A stretch of DNA of 64,000 nt from Paenibacillus mesophilus (GTDB lineage: Bacteria > Bacillota > Bacilli > Paenibacillales > NBRC-103111), in NCBI RefSeq assembly GCF_005938385.1, contig NZ_VCRA01000012.1, positions 1-64,000 on the forward strand, written 5' to 3'. The stretch's first letter is position 1; each line of letters starts with the position of its first letter. Below are positions 7,954-15,863 of this stretch, in pieces. The notes beneath the pieces were generated by a model. It did not search any database. It was not told the origin of the DNA and worked only from the letters and a program-made list of their open reading frames with translations. A program made the translations under genes and the position numbers.

Positions 7954-8772
7954 ATGAAATGGAGTCTTTGCTCGACGGGCAACCGGGACATGCCGGTGGA
8001 ATACGTACTGAACCGGGTGCGGGAACTGGGACTGGACGGCATCGAGCTGTGGACCGGTCATATCGAGGAATATGCGGAGCGTCACGGGTCGGTTGACGGA
8101 CTGGTCGAGGACATACGCCGTTCCGGGCTTCAGGTGCCCGCTATCAGTCCGTACGTGTCGTTCTCGAAAAGCGACGAGGAGCGCGCGGAAAACTTGGCGA
8201 CCGTGGAGAAGGCGGCTGAATATGCCGTTCGCTTCGGGAGTCCTGTCGTCCGGATTTTTTTCGGCCATCTGCCTTCGCGGGATACCCCTGACGCGTTATG
8301 GGCGAAATCGATGGAAGGGCTCAAGCAGGCGCTTGCGATCGCGGACCGGTACGGGGTGAATCTCGGATTGGAGCTGCACAACAACACGTTCGCCGACCAA
8401 ATCGAGCCGATTCGCCGAATATTCCGGGAAGCGGACCACCCCAGGCTACGGATGATTTTCGACGGATTCAACCTGTACCTGGAGCGCGTCGATCAGCTGG
8501 AAGCACTCGAAGCTTTATACGCTTATATGGACCATGTGCATATGAAAAGCTATTTCTGGAATCTCGACGCGCCGGAAACGCGCAAGCCGACCTCCGTATT
8601 CGACGGCGACGTCGATAACGTCAGCGTCTGCCAATCGTTGTACTCCAACGGCTATGAAGGATTCGTTTCATTCGAATATTTCGGACCGGACGGGGAGCAA
8701 TGCGTGAAAGCTTCCGTTGCCGAGCTGCGCAATGCCGGATGGATGGCGGACGGCAAGAAAGACGTGCGGTAG
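7954..8772 (+). CDS. Sugar phosphate isomerase/epimerase (xylose-isomerase-like TIM barrel)
   Basis: The product has 272 residues from ATG 7954, preceded by GGAGAGGAGG. AP_endonuc_2/xylose-isomerase-like TIM-barrel features include LGLDGIELWTG near the N-terminus, LGLELHNNTF around the middle (metal-ligand Glu/His), FDGFNLYL, DHVHMKSY and FVSFEYFG near the end, which supply the usual Glu/Asp/His metal ligands. The frame is open upstream to 7717, inside the dehydrogenase gene, and that part is not used. Substrate unknown. Confidence 0.87.
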   Translation: MKWSLCSTGNRDMPVEYVLNRVRELGLDGIELWTGHIEEYAERHGSVDGLVEDIRRSGLQVPAISPYVSFSKSDEERAENLATVEKAAEYAVRFGSPVVRIFFGHLPSRDTPDALWAKSMEGLKQALAIADRYGVNLGLELHNNTFADQIEPIRRIFREADHPRLRMIFDGFNLYLERVDQLEALEALYAYMDHVHMKSYFWNLDAPETRKPTSVFDGDVDNVSVCQSLYSNGYEGFVSFEYFGPDGEQCVKASVAELRNAGWMADGKKDVR

Positions 8773-8784
8773 CGAATGCATACG

Positions 8785-8845
8785 ACAAGCCTCTATGCCC
8801 CTATGCTCAAGCCGAGACATGGGAGGCGCAGAGGCTTGTTTGCTT
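8785..8845 (+). terminator. Terminator after the isomerase gene
   Basis: ACAAGCCTCT (8785-8794) pairs with AGAGGCTTGT (8830-8839), followed by a T-rich stretch. It lies between convergent genes (7954 on plus, 8909 on minus). Confidence 0.65.
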
Positions 8846-8908
8846 TCGTTGCAGAGGAGCTTAAGGCGGCATGATCAGCTCGGACCACCGCGAATGTGCA
8901 GCCGTACA

Positions 8909-9115
8909 CTAGCTCGTGACGCGTCCGGCCTTCTTGTTCTGGCGCCAGCGACGCAAATATTCGCGATTGTATTCGCGGTAATATTCCCAATTGTCGACTT
9001 TCCACTGCTTGTTGTACGCGCTTACTTTCTCCAAATTCGCTTCGCGGTATTTCCGGCTTGCTTCGCGATGCCGTTTTTGCCGCTCCTCATCCGAATAGAT
9101 CCGTTTTCTGGGCAT
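8909..9115 (-). CDS. Small basic, Tyr/Arg-rich protein of unknown function
   Basis: This 68-residue protein is dominated by Arg, Lys, Glu, Tyr and Asn, with the repeat-like run YREYNREYLRRW near the C-terminus and an RKYREANLEK segment in the middle. It is probably one long amphipathic helix and possibly nucleic-acid binding. There is no signal peptide. The start is supported by AAGGGGGAAACC directly upstream. Its promoter region contains a perfect GATAC-N5-GTATC operator (9172-9186), tying it to the putative XRE regulon of the distant EPS locus. Similar charged N-terminal modules occur in some phage and HNH-type proteins, but I cannot assign a family. Confidence 0.7.
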   Translation of the reverse strand: MPRKRIYSDEERQKRHREASRKYREANLEKVSAYNKQWKVDNWEYYREYNREYLRRWRQNKKAGRVTS

Positions 9116-9170
9116 AAGGTTTCCCCCTTGTCGATGTGCTTATGCAAAATGGGATGAAGCATTTCTTCTA

Positions 9171-9207
9171 TGATACGTATTGTATCACAATGCATCGGCT
9201 TTGCCAA
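9171..9207 (-). promoter_or_regulatory. Promoter with XRE-type operator before the 68-aa gene
   Basis: On the minus strand TTGGCA (complement of 9202-9207) and TACAAT (complement of 9179-9184) are 17 bp apart. The 17-bp palindrome TGATACGTATTGTATCA at 9171-9187 covers the -10. Its arms are perfect; the centre differs from that of the EPS sites. A degenerate second half-site lies at 9214-9228. Confidence 0.6.
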
Positions 9208-9266
9208 TATTAATGTAACGAAGTGTATCCTAAAAGCAGGCCCCAACCGTTACGTTCTGGCTTAGC

Positions 9267-9447
9267 GGAAGCTTCAGTTCCGTTATTCTGGAAACAACGC
9301 GAAAAAACGGATGATAAGAGAACATTTTCTTCCGCTATAGATGATAAGGACGGCCAAAGTGGAGCGGGAATGTGGAATAGCGGAACCAAACGTTCCGCAG
9401 AGCTGTTTTTCAGACTGTCCGGAGGAAATAACGGAACTCACTGTTCC
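9267..9447. repeat. Four-hairpin repeat element, copy 2
   Basis: GGAA-N7-TTCC units lie at 9267-9281, 9319-9333 (first base A), 9382-9396 and 9433-9447. Start-to-start distances are 52, 63 and 51 nt, nearly the same as copy 1 (52, 64, 52 at 464-646). The sequence between hairpins has diverged, while hairpin order and flanks (TTCCGTTAT after the first, TTCCGCTAT after the second, TTCCGTTT after the fourth) are kept. The gap 9188-9480 otherwise holds nothing recognisable. Confidence 0.7.
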
Positions 9448-9482
9448 GTTTGTTTGTTATTTATAATTATTTTAAAATAGTA

Positions 9483-9518
9483 TTGACTTTATTTCGTATT
9501 AAATTATAATAATTATAA
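9483..9518 (+). promoter_or_regulatory. Sigma-A promoter overlapped by a perfect Per box
   Basis: TTGACT (9483-9488) and TATAAT (9505-9510) are 16 bp apart. TTATAATAATTATAA at 9504-9518 is an exact match to the known PerR operator consensus TTATAATNATTATAA and covers the -10. By established PerR biology this predicts repression relieved by hydrogen peroxide. Confidence 0.85.
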
Positions 9519-9557
9519 ACTAGTAATTAGTATTTGAAAGAAAAGAGGTGAGGGCGC

Positions 9558-10481
9558 ATGTACGACGTCATCATTATCGGCGGAGGACCTGCAGGCTCCT
9601 CGGCTGCCATTTATACGGCAAGAGGGCAGTTGAAGACGCTCGTAATCGATAAGGCTCCTTATACCGGCGCCTTGGCGTTAACCCATAAAATCGCCAATTA
9701 CCCCGGTGTAGAAGGCGAATGGACAGGCAAAGAGCTGCTGGAGAGGTTCCGCAGCCAGGCGCAGTCGTTCGGGGCGGAATACATCCAGACAACGATAACC
9801 GCGGTCGACGTGGAAGACGACGTCAAAACCGTATTTACGGCGGACGGCATCTACGAAGCCAAATCAATCATTTTCGCGACCGGCTCGAAAGGGCGCAACC
9901 GGATGCTGCCCGGCGAGGAGCGGCTGCTCGGCAAAGGAGTGAGCATTTGCGCCACTTGCGACGGGGCTTTTTTCGAAGGACGTTCGGTGGCGGTCATCGG
10001 CGATTCGGAGGAAGCGCTGGAGGAAGCGGCGGCGCTTGCGAAATTCGCCGAACGCCTCACCTTTATCGTACCGCGCGAAGAACTGCAGGGCGTTGATCAT
10101 GTACCCGAGCTGCCGAAGACGGAGTGGCTGTTCCGTACGAAGCCGCTGGAGATCGTCGGGGAACGTCATGTGGAAGGCGTCAAAGTACGTACCCGGGAAG
10201 GGCAGGAGCAGCTGCTTGACGTCGACGGCGTATTCGTCTTCCTGTCCGGGAGCAAGCCGGGCACGGAGCTAATCAAGGATCAGGTTCCGCTCGACGACGA
10301 CGGCTTCATGATTCTCGACGCCTTGATGCAGTCGCCCGTACCCGGCGTCTTCGGAGCCGGTGAAGTCCGCCGGACTCCGGTGAAGCAGGCGGTCGTCGCA
10401 GCCGCGGACGGCGCTATCGCCGCTATGGCGGTCGACAAATATATCCACAAAAGGGCGCAAGTATTGCCCCAATACAAATAA
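9558..10481 (+). CDS. Thioredoxin-reductase-like FAD disulfide oxidoreductase
   Basis: This 307-residue flavoprotein probably reduces the glutaredoxin-like protein encoded next. The FAD site IIIGGGPAGSSAA starts near residue 5, the redox pair CATC lies at about 133-136, an NAD(P)H-binding Rossmann segment (VAVIGDSEEALEEA) follows, and an FAD-contacting GVFGAGEVR lies near the end. The usual GGGxxA of the NADPH domain is GDSEEA, so cofactor preference could differ. It is the first gene of the Per-box operon. The set flavoprotein, glutaredoxin-like protein and peroxiredoxin resembles the Cp34/Cp9/Cp20 peroxide-reducing system described in Clostridium pasteurianum. Confidence 0.88.
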   Translation: MYDVIIIGGGPAGSSAAIYTARGQLKTLVIDKAPYTGALALTHKIANYPGVEGEWTGKELLERFRSQAQSFGAEYIQTTITAVDVEDDVKTVFTADGIYEAKSIIFATGSKGRNRMLPGEERLLGKGVSICATCDGAFFEGRSVAVIGDSEEALEEAAALAKFAERLTFIVPREELQGVDHVPELPKTEWLFRTKPLEIVGERHVEGVKVRTREGQEQLLDVDGVFVFLSGSKPGTELIKDQVPLDDDGFMILDALMQSPVPGVFGAGEVRRTPVKQAVVAAADGAIAAMAVDKYIHKRAQVLPQYK

Positions 10482-10523
10482 GGAACTGTCGCGTAATGAC
10501 CTACCTTGTTACGTGACAGTTCC
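10481..10523. repeat. AGGAAC/GTTCC hairpin between two genes of the peroxide operon
   Basis: GGAACTGTCGCGTAA (10482-10496) pairs with TTACGTGACAGTTCC (10509-10523) with one mismatch, starting at the stop codon of the flavoprotein gene. It has no T-run. Its ends resemble those of the hairpins at 11402, 14600 and 46466. Confidence 0.65.
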
Positions 10524-10542
10524 AATCGAGGAGAGATCGAGA

Positions 10543-10785
10543 ATGACCGAAGCTATCGTGTATTCGAGCACGAACTGCCATTACTGCGCGCAGCTGAAGC
10601 AATATTTGAAAGATCAGAACATCGCCTACGAAGAACGCAATATCGATACGAATGCCGAATACGCGAAGCAGCTTGAGGGAATGGGACTGATGTCCGTCCC
10701 CGTAACCGTAATCGGGGAGATGCATATTCTCGGTTTGAACCCGACCCGGATCAAGAAAGCGCTGGCCGCCGCGGCCGTGCAATAA
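10543..10785 (+). CDS. Glutaredoxin-like protein (YruB/NrdH type)
   Basis: This 80-residue thioredoxin-fold protein has the dithiol motif CHYC near residues 12-15 and the conserved cis-proline segment MSVPVTVI. There is no N-terminal extension. The start at 10543 has GAGGAGAG upstream; the open frame from 10513 runs through the preceding hairpin and is not used. Placed between a flavoprotein reductase and a peroxiredoxin, it most likely shuttles electrons between them. Confidence 0.9.
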   Translation: MTEAIVYSSTNCHYCAQLKQYLKDQNIAYEERNIDTNAEYAKQLEGMGLMSVPVTVIGEMHILGLNPTRIKKALAAAAVQ

Positions 10786-10844
10786 TAGTCCCTAGTTTGC
10801 ACCTATTCGCCCATACCATACACAAACCAGGAGGATAAACGAAC

Positions 10845-11402
10845 ATGACAGCAGCATTGGATACGAAAATCGCCCAAATGGGACTTCCCGCACCGAGCTT
10901 CAATCTCCCTTCGACGAAAAACGTGGAAACTTTGGCCGAGCCTGTAAAGCTGGAGGACTATAAAGGCAAGTGGCTGATGGTGTTTTTCTGGCCGTACGAC
11001 TTCACGTTCGTATGTCCGACCGAAATTATCGCTTTCAGCGACCGTTATGACGAATTCCTCGATCTCGACTGCGACATCGTCGGCGTTTCCGTGGACAGCG
11101 TCTATACCCATCGCGCCTGGATGAATACGTCGCGGGACAGCAACGGGATCGGTCCGATCCGCTATCCGCTTGCCGGTGACGTTACGCGGGAGACGGCCGC
11201 GGCATACGGCGTACTCGATGCAAAAGAAGGCGTCGCGCACCGCGGGCTGTTTATTATCGATCCGGAAGGCGTGCTGCGCTACCAGGTCGTAAACGATATG
11301 AACGTAGGCCGCAGTGTCGACGAGACGCTGCGCGTCCTTCAGGCGCTCCAAGCCGGCGGACTGTGCCCGGCCAACTGGAAGCCCGGACAGAAAACGCTGT
11401 AA
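10845..11402 (+). CDS. 2-Cys peroxiredoxin (AhpC/Prx1 type)
   Basis: This 185-residue peroxide reductase has the peroxidatic cysteine in FTFVCPTEI (about residue 53), the catalytic Thr/Arg environment, and the resolving cysteine in GGLCPANW near the C-terminus. That makes it a typical 2-Cys enzyme working as a dimer. It is expected to reduce hydrogen peroxide and organic peroxides with electrons from the two upstream gene products. AGGAGG precedes the ATG. The stop codon TAA is also the edge of a ~101-bp repeat element. Confidence 0.93.
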   Translation: MTAALDTKIAQMGLPAPSFNLPSTKNVETLAEPVKLEDYKGKWLMVFFWPYDFTFVCPTEIIAFSDRYDEFLDLDCDIVGVSVDSVYTHRAWMNTSRDSNGIGPIRYPLAGDVTRETAAAYGVLDAKEGVAHRGLFIIDPEGVLRYQVVNDMNVGRSVDETLRVLQALQAGGLCPANWKPGQKTL

Positions 11403-11502
11403 GGAACTTTAACGGAATTACCGCCCTGACTGACGACCGGGGCTTTGTGGACCGGCAAGTCCCGGTCATCAGGGAGCAGGTAATTATTCCGTTAAAGTTC
11501 CT
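11402..11502. repeat. ~101-bp hairpin repeat element, copy 1
   Basis: AGGAACTTTAACGGAAT (11402-11418) is a perfect 17-bp inverted repeat of 11486-11502. A second stem, around GACCGGG/CCCGGTC, lies inside. A second copy is at 46466-46567. Read in one frame both copies could encode nearly the same 24 residues, because the DNA is similar. Here the element starts at the stop codon of the peroxiredoxin gene, so it is transcribed as its 3' UTR. Confidence 0.8.
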
Positions 11503-11644
11503 AAGGCTGAATAAGGAGCCTCCGATCCCGCTGATTGCGACGGGCGGGGGCTTTTATGCATTTCACCGAATGTTCGCTGGCATTCGCCGCGTTGTTCCGG
11601 TATTCTGGTTGTATAGTCATACGCGAAGGGAGACAAGCAATCCG

Positions 11645-12034
11645 ATGTTTCGCAACTATGTACGTTTGGGAGCCGTATTCATGCTGCTGGCGGTTGCGCT
11701 GGGAGCGTTCGGAGCGCACGGCTTGAAGGATAAAATCGATGCCGGCATGCTCTCCGCCTACGAGACGGGAGTGCAGTACCATATCGCGCATGCGCTGGGG
11801 CTTCTTCTGATCGGCCTTGCGGCGGACAAGCTGGGCGAATCGAAATGGGTGTCCCGCGCGGGAGCTTTCCTGGTCGCGGGAATCGTGCTGTTTTCCGGCA
11901 GCCTGTACGTCATGGCCGTCACCGGGATCGGCAAGCTCGGCATCATTACGCCGTTCGGGGGTGTCGCTTTCCTGATCGGATGGGCTTGCTTGGCTGCAGC
12001 GGCAAGCAAACGCTACTCTCACCCCAAAAAGTGA
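11645..12034 (+). CDS. DUF423 family membrane protein (YwdK-like)
   Basis: This 129-residue small integral membrane protein has four predicted hydrophobic segments. The N-terminal sequence RLGAVFMLLAVALGAFGAHGL is the hallmark of the family. The reading frame is open back to 11363, through the repeat element, but the ATG at 11645 with GGGAG upstream begins the family-typical N-terminus. Function unknown. Confidence 0.88.
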   Translation: MFRNYVRLGAVFMLLAVALGAFGAHGLKDKIDAGMLSAYETGVQYHIAHALGLLLIGLAADKLGESKWVSRAGAFLVAGIVLFSGSLYVMAVTGIGKLGIITPFGGVAFLIGWACLAAAASKRYSHPKK

Positions 12035-12154
12035 CGCTATCCTTCGAAGATTACGCCGGGTACTTTTCGGGGACCCCAAACACTGGAAGTTTTTCTTGGT
12101 TCAGAAACTCGCACTTCGCTTTAACGCTTTAGCGAAGTTTAACTTTCTGAATCA

Positions 12155-12204
12155 ACAAAAAAGACGGCCGGGAGCTTGTGCAATCAGCACACTCTCCCGC
12201 CGTC
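12155..12204 (-). terminator. Terminator of the 12217-12498 gene
   Basis: GACGGCCGGGAG (12163-12174) pairs with CTCCCGCCGTC (12194-12204) with one bulge. The plus-strand A-run 12157-12162 is a T-run on the minus strand. Confidence 0.8.
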
Positions 12205-12216
12205 CCACACCCGTTA

Positions 12217-12498
12217 TCAGAAGCCTGGGTAACCAAATCCTCCGTAACCGTACCCCGGATAACCATAACCGTAGCCTCCGCCGTATCCTCCGTACGTTCC
12301 GATAGCCAGCAGATCGAACAGAACGAGCGGAATAAACGCTTTCGTTTTCACCGATTTGCCTTTAGGCTGCTCCAAGACGAGCCGGTTCCCTTTCATGCCC
12401 CGCAGCGTGCCGGTCACGATCGTACCGTTTTTTCTCACCGCATAAATGTTCTTGCCGATCAGCTTCTGTACCTCTTGACGCTTGACGGTAGATTGCAT
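12217..12498 (-). CDS. Small protein with Gly/Tyr-rich tail
   Basis: The product has 93 residues from ATG 12498 (GGGAGGA eight bases upstream). Residues ~1-55 look like a small beta-barrel (KLIGKNIYAVRKNGTIVTG then GNRLVLEQ), followed by a hydrophobic stretch (FIPLVLFDLLAIG) and a low-complexity GYGGGYGYGYPGYG tail ending in Phe. Gly/Tyr-rich tails are common in spore coat and matrix proteins of Bacillales, so a coat or surface role is possible, but this is inference. The frame continues upstream to 12522 without a ribosome site. Confidence 0.72.
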   Translation of the reverse strand: MQSTVKRQEVQKLIGKNIYAVRKNGTIVTGTLRGMKGNRLVLEQPKGKSVKTKAFIPLVLFDLLAIGTYGGYGGGYGYGYPGYGYGGFGYPGF

Positions 12499-12594
12499 CG
12501 GATGATCCTCCCTTTCGTCCAATCTACCTCATTTTATGCCGCCGCCTCTCCCCTGCTTGGACAAACAACCATCGGGCATGAAATTCGGCTTGTC

Positions 12595-13824
12595 TCAGAT
12601 GGAAACGCCCACGTCCCGCACCGGCCGGTCGAAACGGAACAGTTCCGCGTCGGGATGGCGGCCTTCGGTCAACAGACCGGCAATCAATTGTGAAGCGATC
12701 ATGCTGTATACGGTGCCGTTCCCGCCATAGCCCAAGGCGAAGTAGCATCGGGGGAACGACTCCTGCGGACCGATCAGCGGGAGACTATCATGCGTGCTCC
12801 CGAATGCCGCCGCCCAGCTGTACTCCGCCCGTAAATCGGGGATATGTGGAAACAATTGCCGGAGCCGCTCGACCAGCAAGTCCGATTTATGCCGCAGCAT
12901 TCGCTCCCGTTCGGTCCCGCTGCCCGTCCTTTCATCGAGTCCTCCCGCCACGATCCGGTTATCGGCCGTTGTCCGGATGTATAGATACGGCCTCGCCGTC
13001 TCCCAGATCAAGCATCGGCCCGGCCATCCCGGGAAATCGTTCAGACGCCGGGTGGCGATGGCGAACGTGCTGCTCATGACGGCATTCGGATTTCGTTTCC
13101 ATTCCTGCGCCTCGTAGCCTGCCGCGATAACGGCGTACTGCGCCCTAATGCGATAGTTCGGCGTATAGAATACGATACCTTCCTTGTCCGTCGTGTGTCG
13201 AATGACTTCGGTATGCTCGAATACCCGTGCGCCTTGCCGGGAAACGTACAGCAGTAAAGCGTTCACGAACCGGTACGGGTTGAATTCGGCATCGTTGCGG
13301 GAATACAGGGCGGCGGGCTTGCGGAACGAGAAGTGGTCCCCGATTGCGGATTCGTCCCAGTAATCCGCGTCGAAGCCGTATTTAGCCAACGTCTCGTACT
13401 CTTTCTTCAGGCCGGGAACATCCTCTTCGGTGCTTGCGAAATACAGACTGTCCCTGCGCTTGAACTGGCAGTCGAAATCGAGCATGGAGGAGATGCGCTC
13501 CAGCTGATCGACAGCTTGCCGGCATAACCGGTATACCCGGACACCCCGCTCCGGTCCGAGCGAGTGGATGTAAGAATGGAGCGATTTGTCGCTGGCCGCC
13601 TGCAGCATTCCGGTATTCGCGCTGGAAATGCCGGACACGGCCTTCCGCTTGTCGACCACGATCACGTCCAGTCCGCGGCTGACGAGCTCGAAGGCGCACA
13701 ATGCCCCGCATTCTCCCGCCCCCACGACGAGCACGTCGCACGTCGCATCTTGTTCGAGCGCAGGGAAGGAAGGCGCGTACGGGAGACTGTCGACCCAATT
13801 CGATTTGCCGGTATGCAAGTCCAT
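12595..13824 (-). CDS. FAD-dependent oxidoreductase (DAO family)
   Basis: The product has 409 residues. The N-terminal dinucleotide site is VLVVGAGECGALCAFEL; DVIVVDKR, GISSANTGML and IAAGYEAQEW, plus a C-terminal FALGYGGNGTVYS segment, fit the D-amino-acid-oxidase/glycine-oxidase-like fold. It is likely cytoplasmic and oxidises an amine or similar substrate, which I cannot specify. The start was set at ATG 13824, preceded by CGAGG. The longer frame to 13926 adds a low-quality extension without a ribosome site. Confidence 0.85.
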   Translation of the reverse strand: MDLHTGKSNWVDSLPYAPSFPALEQDATCDVLVVGAGECGALCAFELVSRGLDVIVVDKRKAVSGISSANTGMLQAASDKSLHSYIHSLGPERGVRVYRLCRQAVDQLERISSMLDFDCQFKRRDSLYFASTEEDVPGLKKEYETLAKYGFDADYWDESAIGDHFSFRKPAALYSRNDAEFNPYRFVNALLLYVSRQGARVFEHTEVIRHTTDKEGIVFYTPNYRIRAQYAVIAAGYEAQEWKRNPNAVMSSTFAIATRRLNDFPGWPGRCLIWETARPYLYIRTTADNRIVAGGLDERTGSGTERERMLRHKSDLLVERLRQLFPHIPDLRAEYSWAAAFGSTHDSLPLIGPQESFPRCYFALGYGGNGTVYSMIASQLIAGLLTEGRHPDAELFRFDRPVRDVGVSI

Positions 13825-13962
13825 ATCGTTACCTCGTTTATCATTGTTTCGGGCGTATTTATCGAGGAAGCCCGGCCCACATGGGGAAATTCTTATGTAG
13901 TATGTACGCCGATACCGGGCTTGCATACATCGATCGGCTCGCCGCCGTGATTTCGCAAAAAC

Positions 13963-13998
13963 AAAAAAACTATCCGAAGCTCACGGCTTCGAGATAGT
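13963..13998 (-). terminator. Terminator of the 14014-14571 gene
   Basis: On the minus strand ACTATC-CGAAGC pairs with GCTTCG-GATAGT and runs into seven T residues. Confidence 0.85.
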
Positions 13999-14013
13999 CC
14001 CTTTAACGTTCTC

Positions 14014-14571
14014 CTACATGACGATATCTTCGATTTCGTTCAAAGTGAAAGAGTACACCTTCTTCTCGTCGACGTGGTAGATCGTCAACTGCTGGCCGTC
14101 CGGGTCAAAATTCAAGACGCGGCAAGGGATGCTGAGCTTCACGCCTTTGCCCTTCACGACGACGATCCGGACGAGCGTCCCGCTCTCCTTCAGCTCCATC
14201 AAATGCTCCAAATTGATTCCCGAATCTTTGGCTTTGCCCGCAGAGGATGCTTCCGCGGAGCTTTTGGCCGGGGGCGCCGATTTTGCTTTACCGCCGTCCT
14301 TCGCGGAGGCGTTTTGTCCGGCTATCGCGTTCTTATTCGATACGGACTGATTCGGCGGTATGGCGAATGGCTGCCCTTTGCTCTCATTGACGGTTTTCTC
14401 GATCGTCTTGCCGAACTGCATTCCTTCCAGCACCCGGAAGTCGTCCACCTTGGGATGGTTCAATATTTGCAGAAGGGCGGCCAATGCCATTGTGTGGGTA
14501 GGCTCCTCCACCATAATCTCCACTTTGAACAAATGTTTTTTTTTCTCAAAAGTGCGTTTTTCTGAATCCAT
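14014..14571 (-). CDS. Conserved hypothetical protein with Ala/Ser/Lys linker
   Basis: This 185-residue protein has a structured N-terminal ~60 residues, a low-complexity linker rich in Ala, Ser and Lys (about 75-120), and a C-terminal ~60-residue beta-rich segment beginning LEHLMELKESGTLVRIVV. There is no signal peptide. It could be a two-domain regulatory or coat-related protein. I do not recognise the family. The ribosome site upstream of ATG is modest (AGGACGTGAG). Confidence 0.65.
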   Translation of the reverse strand: MDSEKRTFEKKKHLFKVEIMVEEPTHTMALAALLQILNHPKVDDFRVLEGMQFGKTIEKTVNESKGQPFAIPPNQSVSNKNAIAGQNASAKDGGKAKSAPPAKSSAEASSAGKAKDSGINLEHLMELKESGTLVRIVVVKGKGVKLSIPCRVLNFDPDGQQLTIYHVDEKKVYSFTLNEIEDIVM

Positions 14572-14599
14572 CTTCTCACGTCCTGATTTTTCAATAAGA

Positions 14600-14637
14600 A
14601 GGAATTGTTACGTGTTAATCATTACGTAATTGTTCCT
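14600..14637. repeat. AGGAA/TTCCT hairpin upstream of the 14571 gene
   Basis: AGGAATTGTTACGT (14600-14613) faces ACGTAATTGTTCCT (14624-14637). The arms pair except for a 3-nt internal mismatch. The ends and the TTACGT core resemble the hairpin at 10481-10523. Confidence 0.5.
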
Positions 14638-14813
14638 AAGTAGTCCTTAGTATAACAAAAAAAAGCAATCGAAGTAATGTATGGTGCTTCCAGACGAAAA
14701 ATAGTTTCGGGTGTGTTGCATCCGAATCGGGCCGTGGGCGATCGACTCGGACTAACCGGGGGGCAGCTGCATATGCTGGTAGGAACTACAGGCGAAGGGA
14801 GAACGGTTCGAAC

Positions 14814-15113
14814 ATGATGGAGGCGAAACCGATTGTGATCGAAGGACGCACGGTAATGGGTTATACCGTGGAGCTGCCGAAGACGACGCTGATTGCGATT
14901 GCCACCGATAGAGGGTATATCATGTGCGGCGCATTGGACGTAGCGCTGCTGAACGAAAGGTTGAAGGAACGGCAAATTATTGCGGGCCGGGCTACGGGCG
15001 TCCGGTCGCTCGCGGATTTGCTGGAGGCTCCTTTGGAATCGGTTACGCATGAGGCCGAGAAGCTCGGCATCGTTCCCGGGATGAAGGGGCGGGACGCGCT
15101 GCTTAGGATGTGA
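14814..15113 (+). CDS. yunC: YunC family protein (DUF1805)
   Basis: This 99-residue cytoplasmic protein matches the YunC/DUF1805 family in length and in the segments VELPKTTLIAIATDRGYIMCGALD and ESVTHEAEKLGI-P-MKGRDAL. Function is not established. In B. subtilis yunC neighbours yunD; here the yunD-like gene is 46 kb away. The start is one of two adjacent ATGs behind GGGAG. A terminator follows at 15141. Confidence 0.88.
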   Translation: MMEAKPIVIEGRTVMGYTVELPKTTLIAIATDRGYIMCGALDVALLNERLKERQIIAGRATGVRSLADLLEAPLESVTHEAEKLGIVPGMKGRDALLRM

Positions 15114-15140
15114 GGGCGGGGAAATTGGATAACAAAGGGG

Positions 15141-15176
15141 AAGGGGCCGCTGGGGGGCCGCTGGGCCCCTTTTTTT
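15141..15176 (+). terminator. Terminator after yunC
   Basis: GGGGCC (15143-15148) pairs with GGCCCC (15164-15169), followed by seven T residues. Confidence 0.85.
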
Positions 15177-15270
15177 GCTTCATATTTTCTCGATTTCCTC
15201 CATAATTAATAAATTTTGTTTGTAAAAGGTAAAAATAAAGCCCTAATCGGCTCAAGGCGACGCTAATGCC

Positions 15271-15837
15271 TTATAGCAGCATTCTATCCGTTCCGCCAAC
15301 ATAGTGATGCTCCGTACCGACGTCAGAAATCTTCTTTGCCGGATTCCCGGCAATCGTGACGTTCGGCTCCGTAAAGGACTTCGTTACTACGGAGTTTGCG
15401 CCTATCCGGACCCCGTCGGCGATCTGGACGTTGTTAAGCAGCTTGGCGCCTGGCCCTATAAAAACTTTATTGCCTACTTTAACTCCGTCGGCAATATTCG
15501 TACAGTTGTACAGCTGGCAGTCTTTTCCGATCCTTGCATTGCTGTTCACGATAATCGTACCGTGATGGAAAATCGCCAAACCGGGGCCGAAGCTGTTGGG
15601 GTGTATAGTGATTCCCGTTTTTAAACTCAGTTTGTGATGTCTTACTTTGCAATACATTCGGATCAGCTTCCAAAATGGACCCCGTTTGCAATTGATCATG
15701 TACTCCAGCTTCCTTAGCGATCGTAAAAATATCCATACTTCATCGCCGACGAGTCGCGGACGTTTGCTGTTGAATTTTTTGATTGCTAAGCGATCGGCTT
15801 CCAAGTAATATTGATAATCCCGCTTGGACTGAATCAT
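15271..15837 (-). CDS. Serine-acetyltransferase-like hexapeptide acyltransferase
   Basis: The product has 188 residues. A helical N-terminal ~85 residues is followed by a left-handed beta-helix of hexapeptide repeats, including IHPNSFGPGLAIFHHGTIIV (CysE-like catalytic His region), GNKVFIGPGAKLLNNV and IGANSVVTKSF, ending with AGNPAKKI. This CysE-like form is also used by polysaccharide O-acetyltransferases. Next to surface-protein and EPS genes, sugar or EPS acetylation is as likely as cysteine synthesis. AGGAGG precedes the ATG. Confidence 0.82.
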   Translation of the reverse strand: MIQSKRDYQYYLEADRLAIKKFNSKRPRLVGDEVWIFLRSLRKLEYMINCKRGPFWKLIRMYCKVRHHKLSLKTGITIHPNSFGPGLAIFHHGTIIVNSNARIGKDCQLYNCTNIADGVKVGNKVFIGPGAKLLNNVQIADGVRIGANSVVTKSFTEPNVTIAGNPAKKISDVGTEHHYVGGTDRMLL

Positions 15838-15863
15838 TGTCTGAAGATCCTCCTGTATGATGG

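Noticed and set aside
11363..11644. N-terminal extension of the DUF423 protein
   Set aside because: The upstream frame runs through the 101-bp repeat and has no ribosome site; the family N-terminus starts at 11645.
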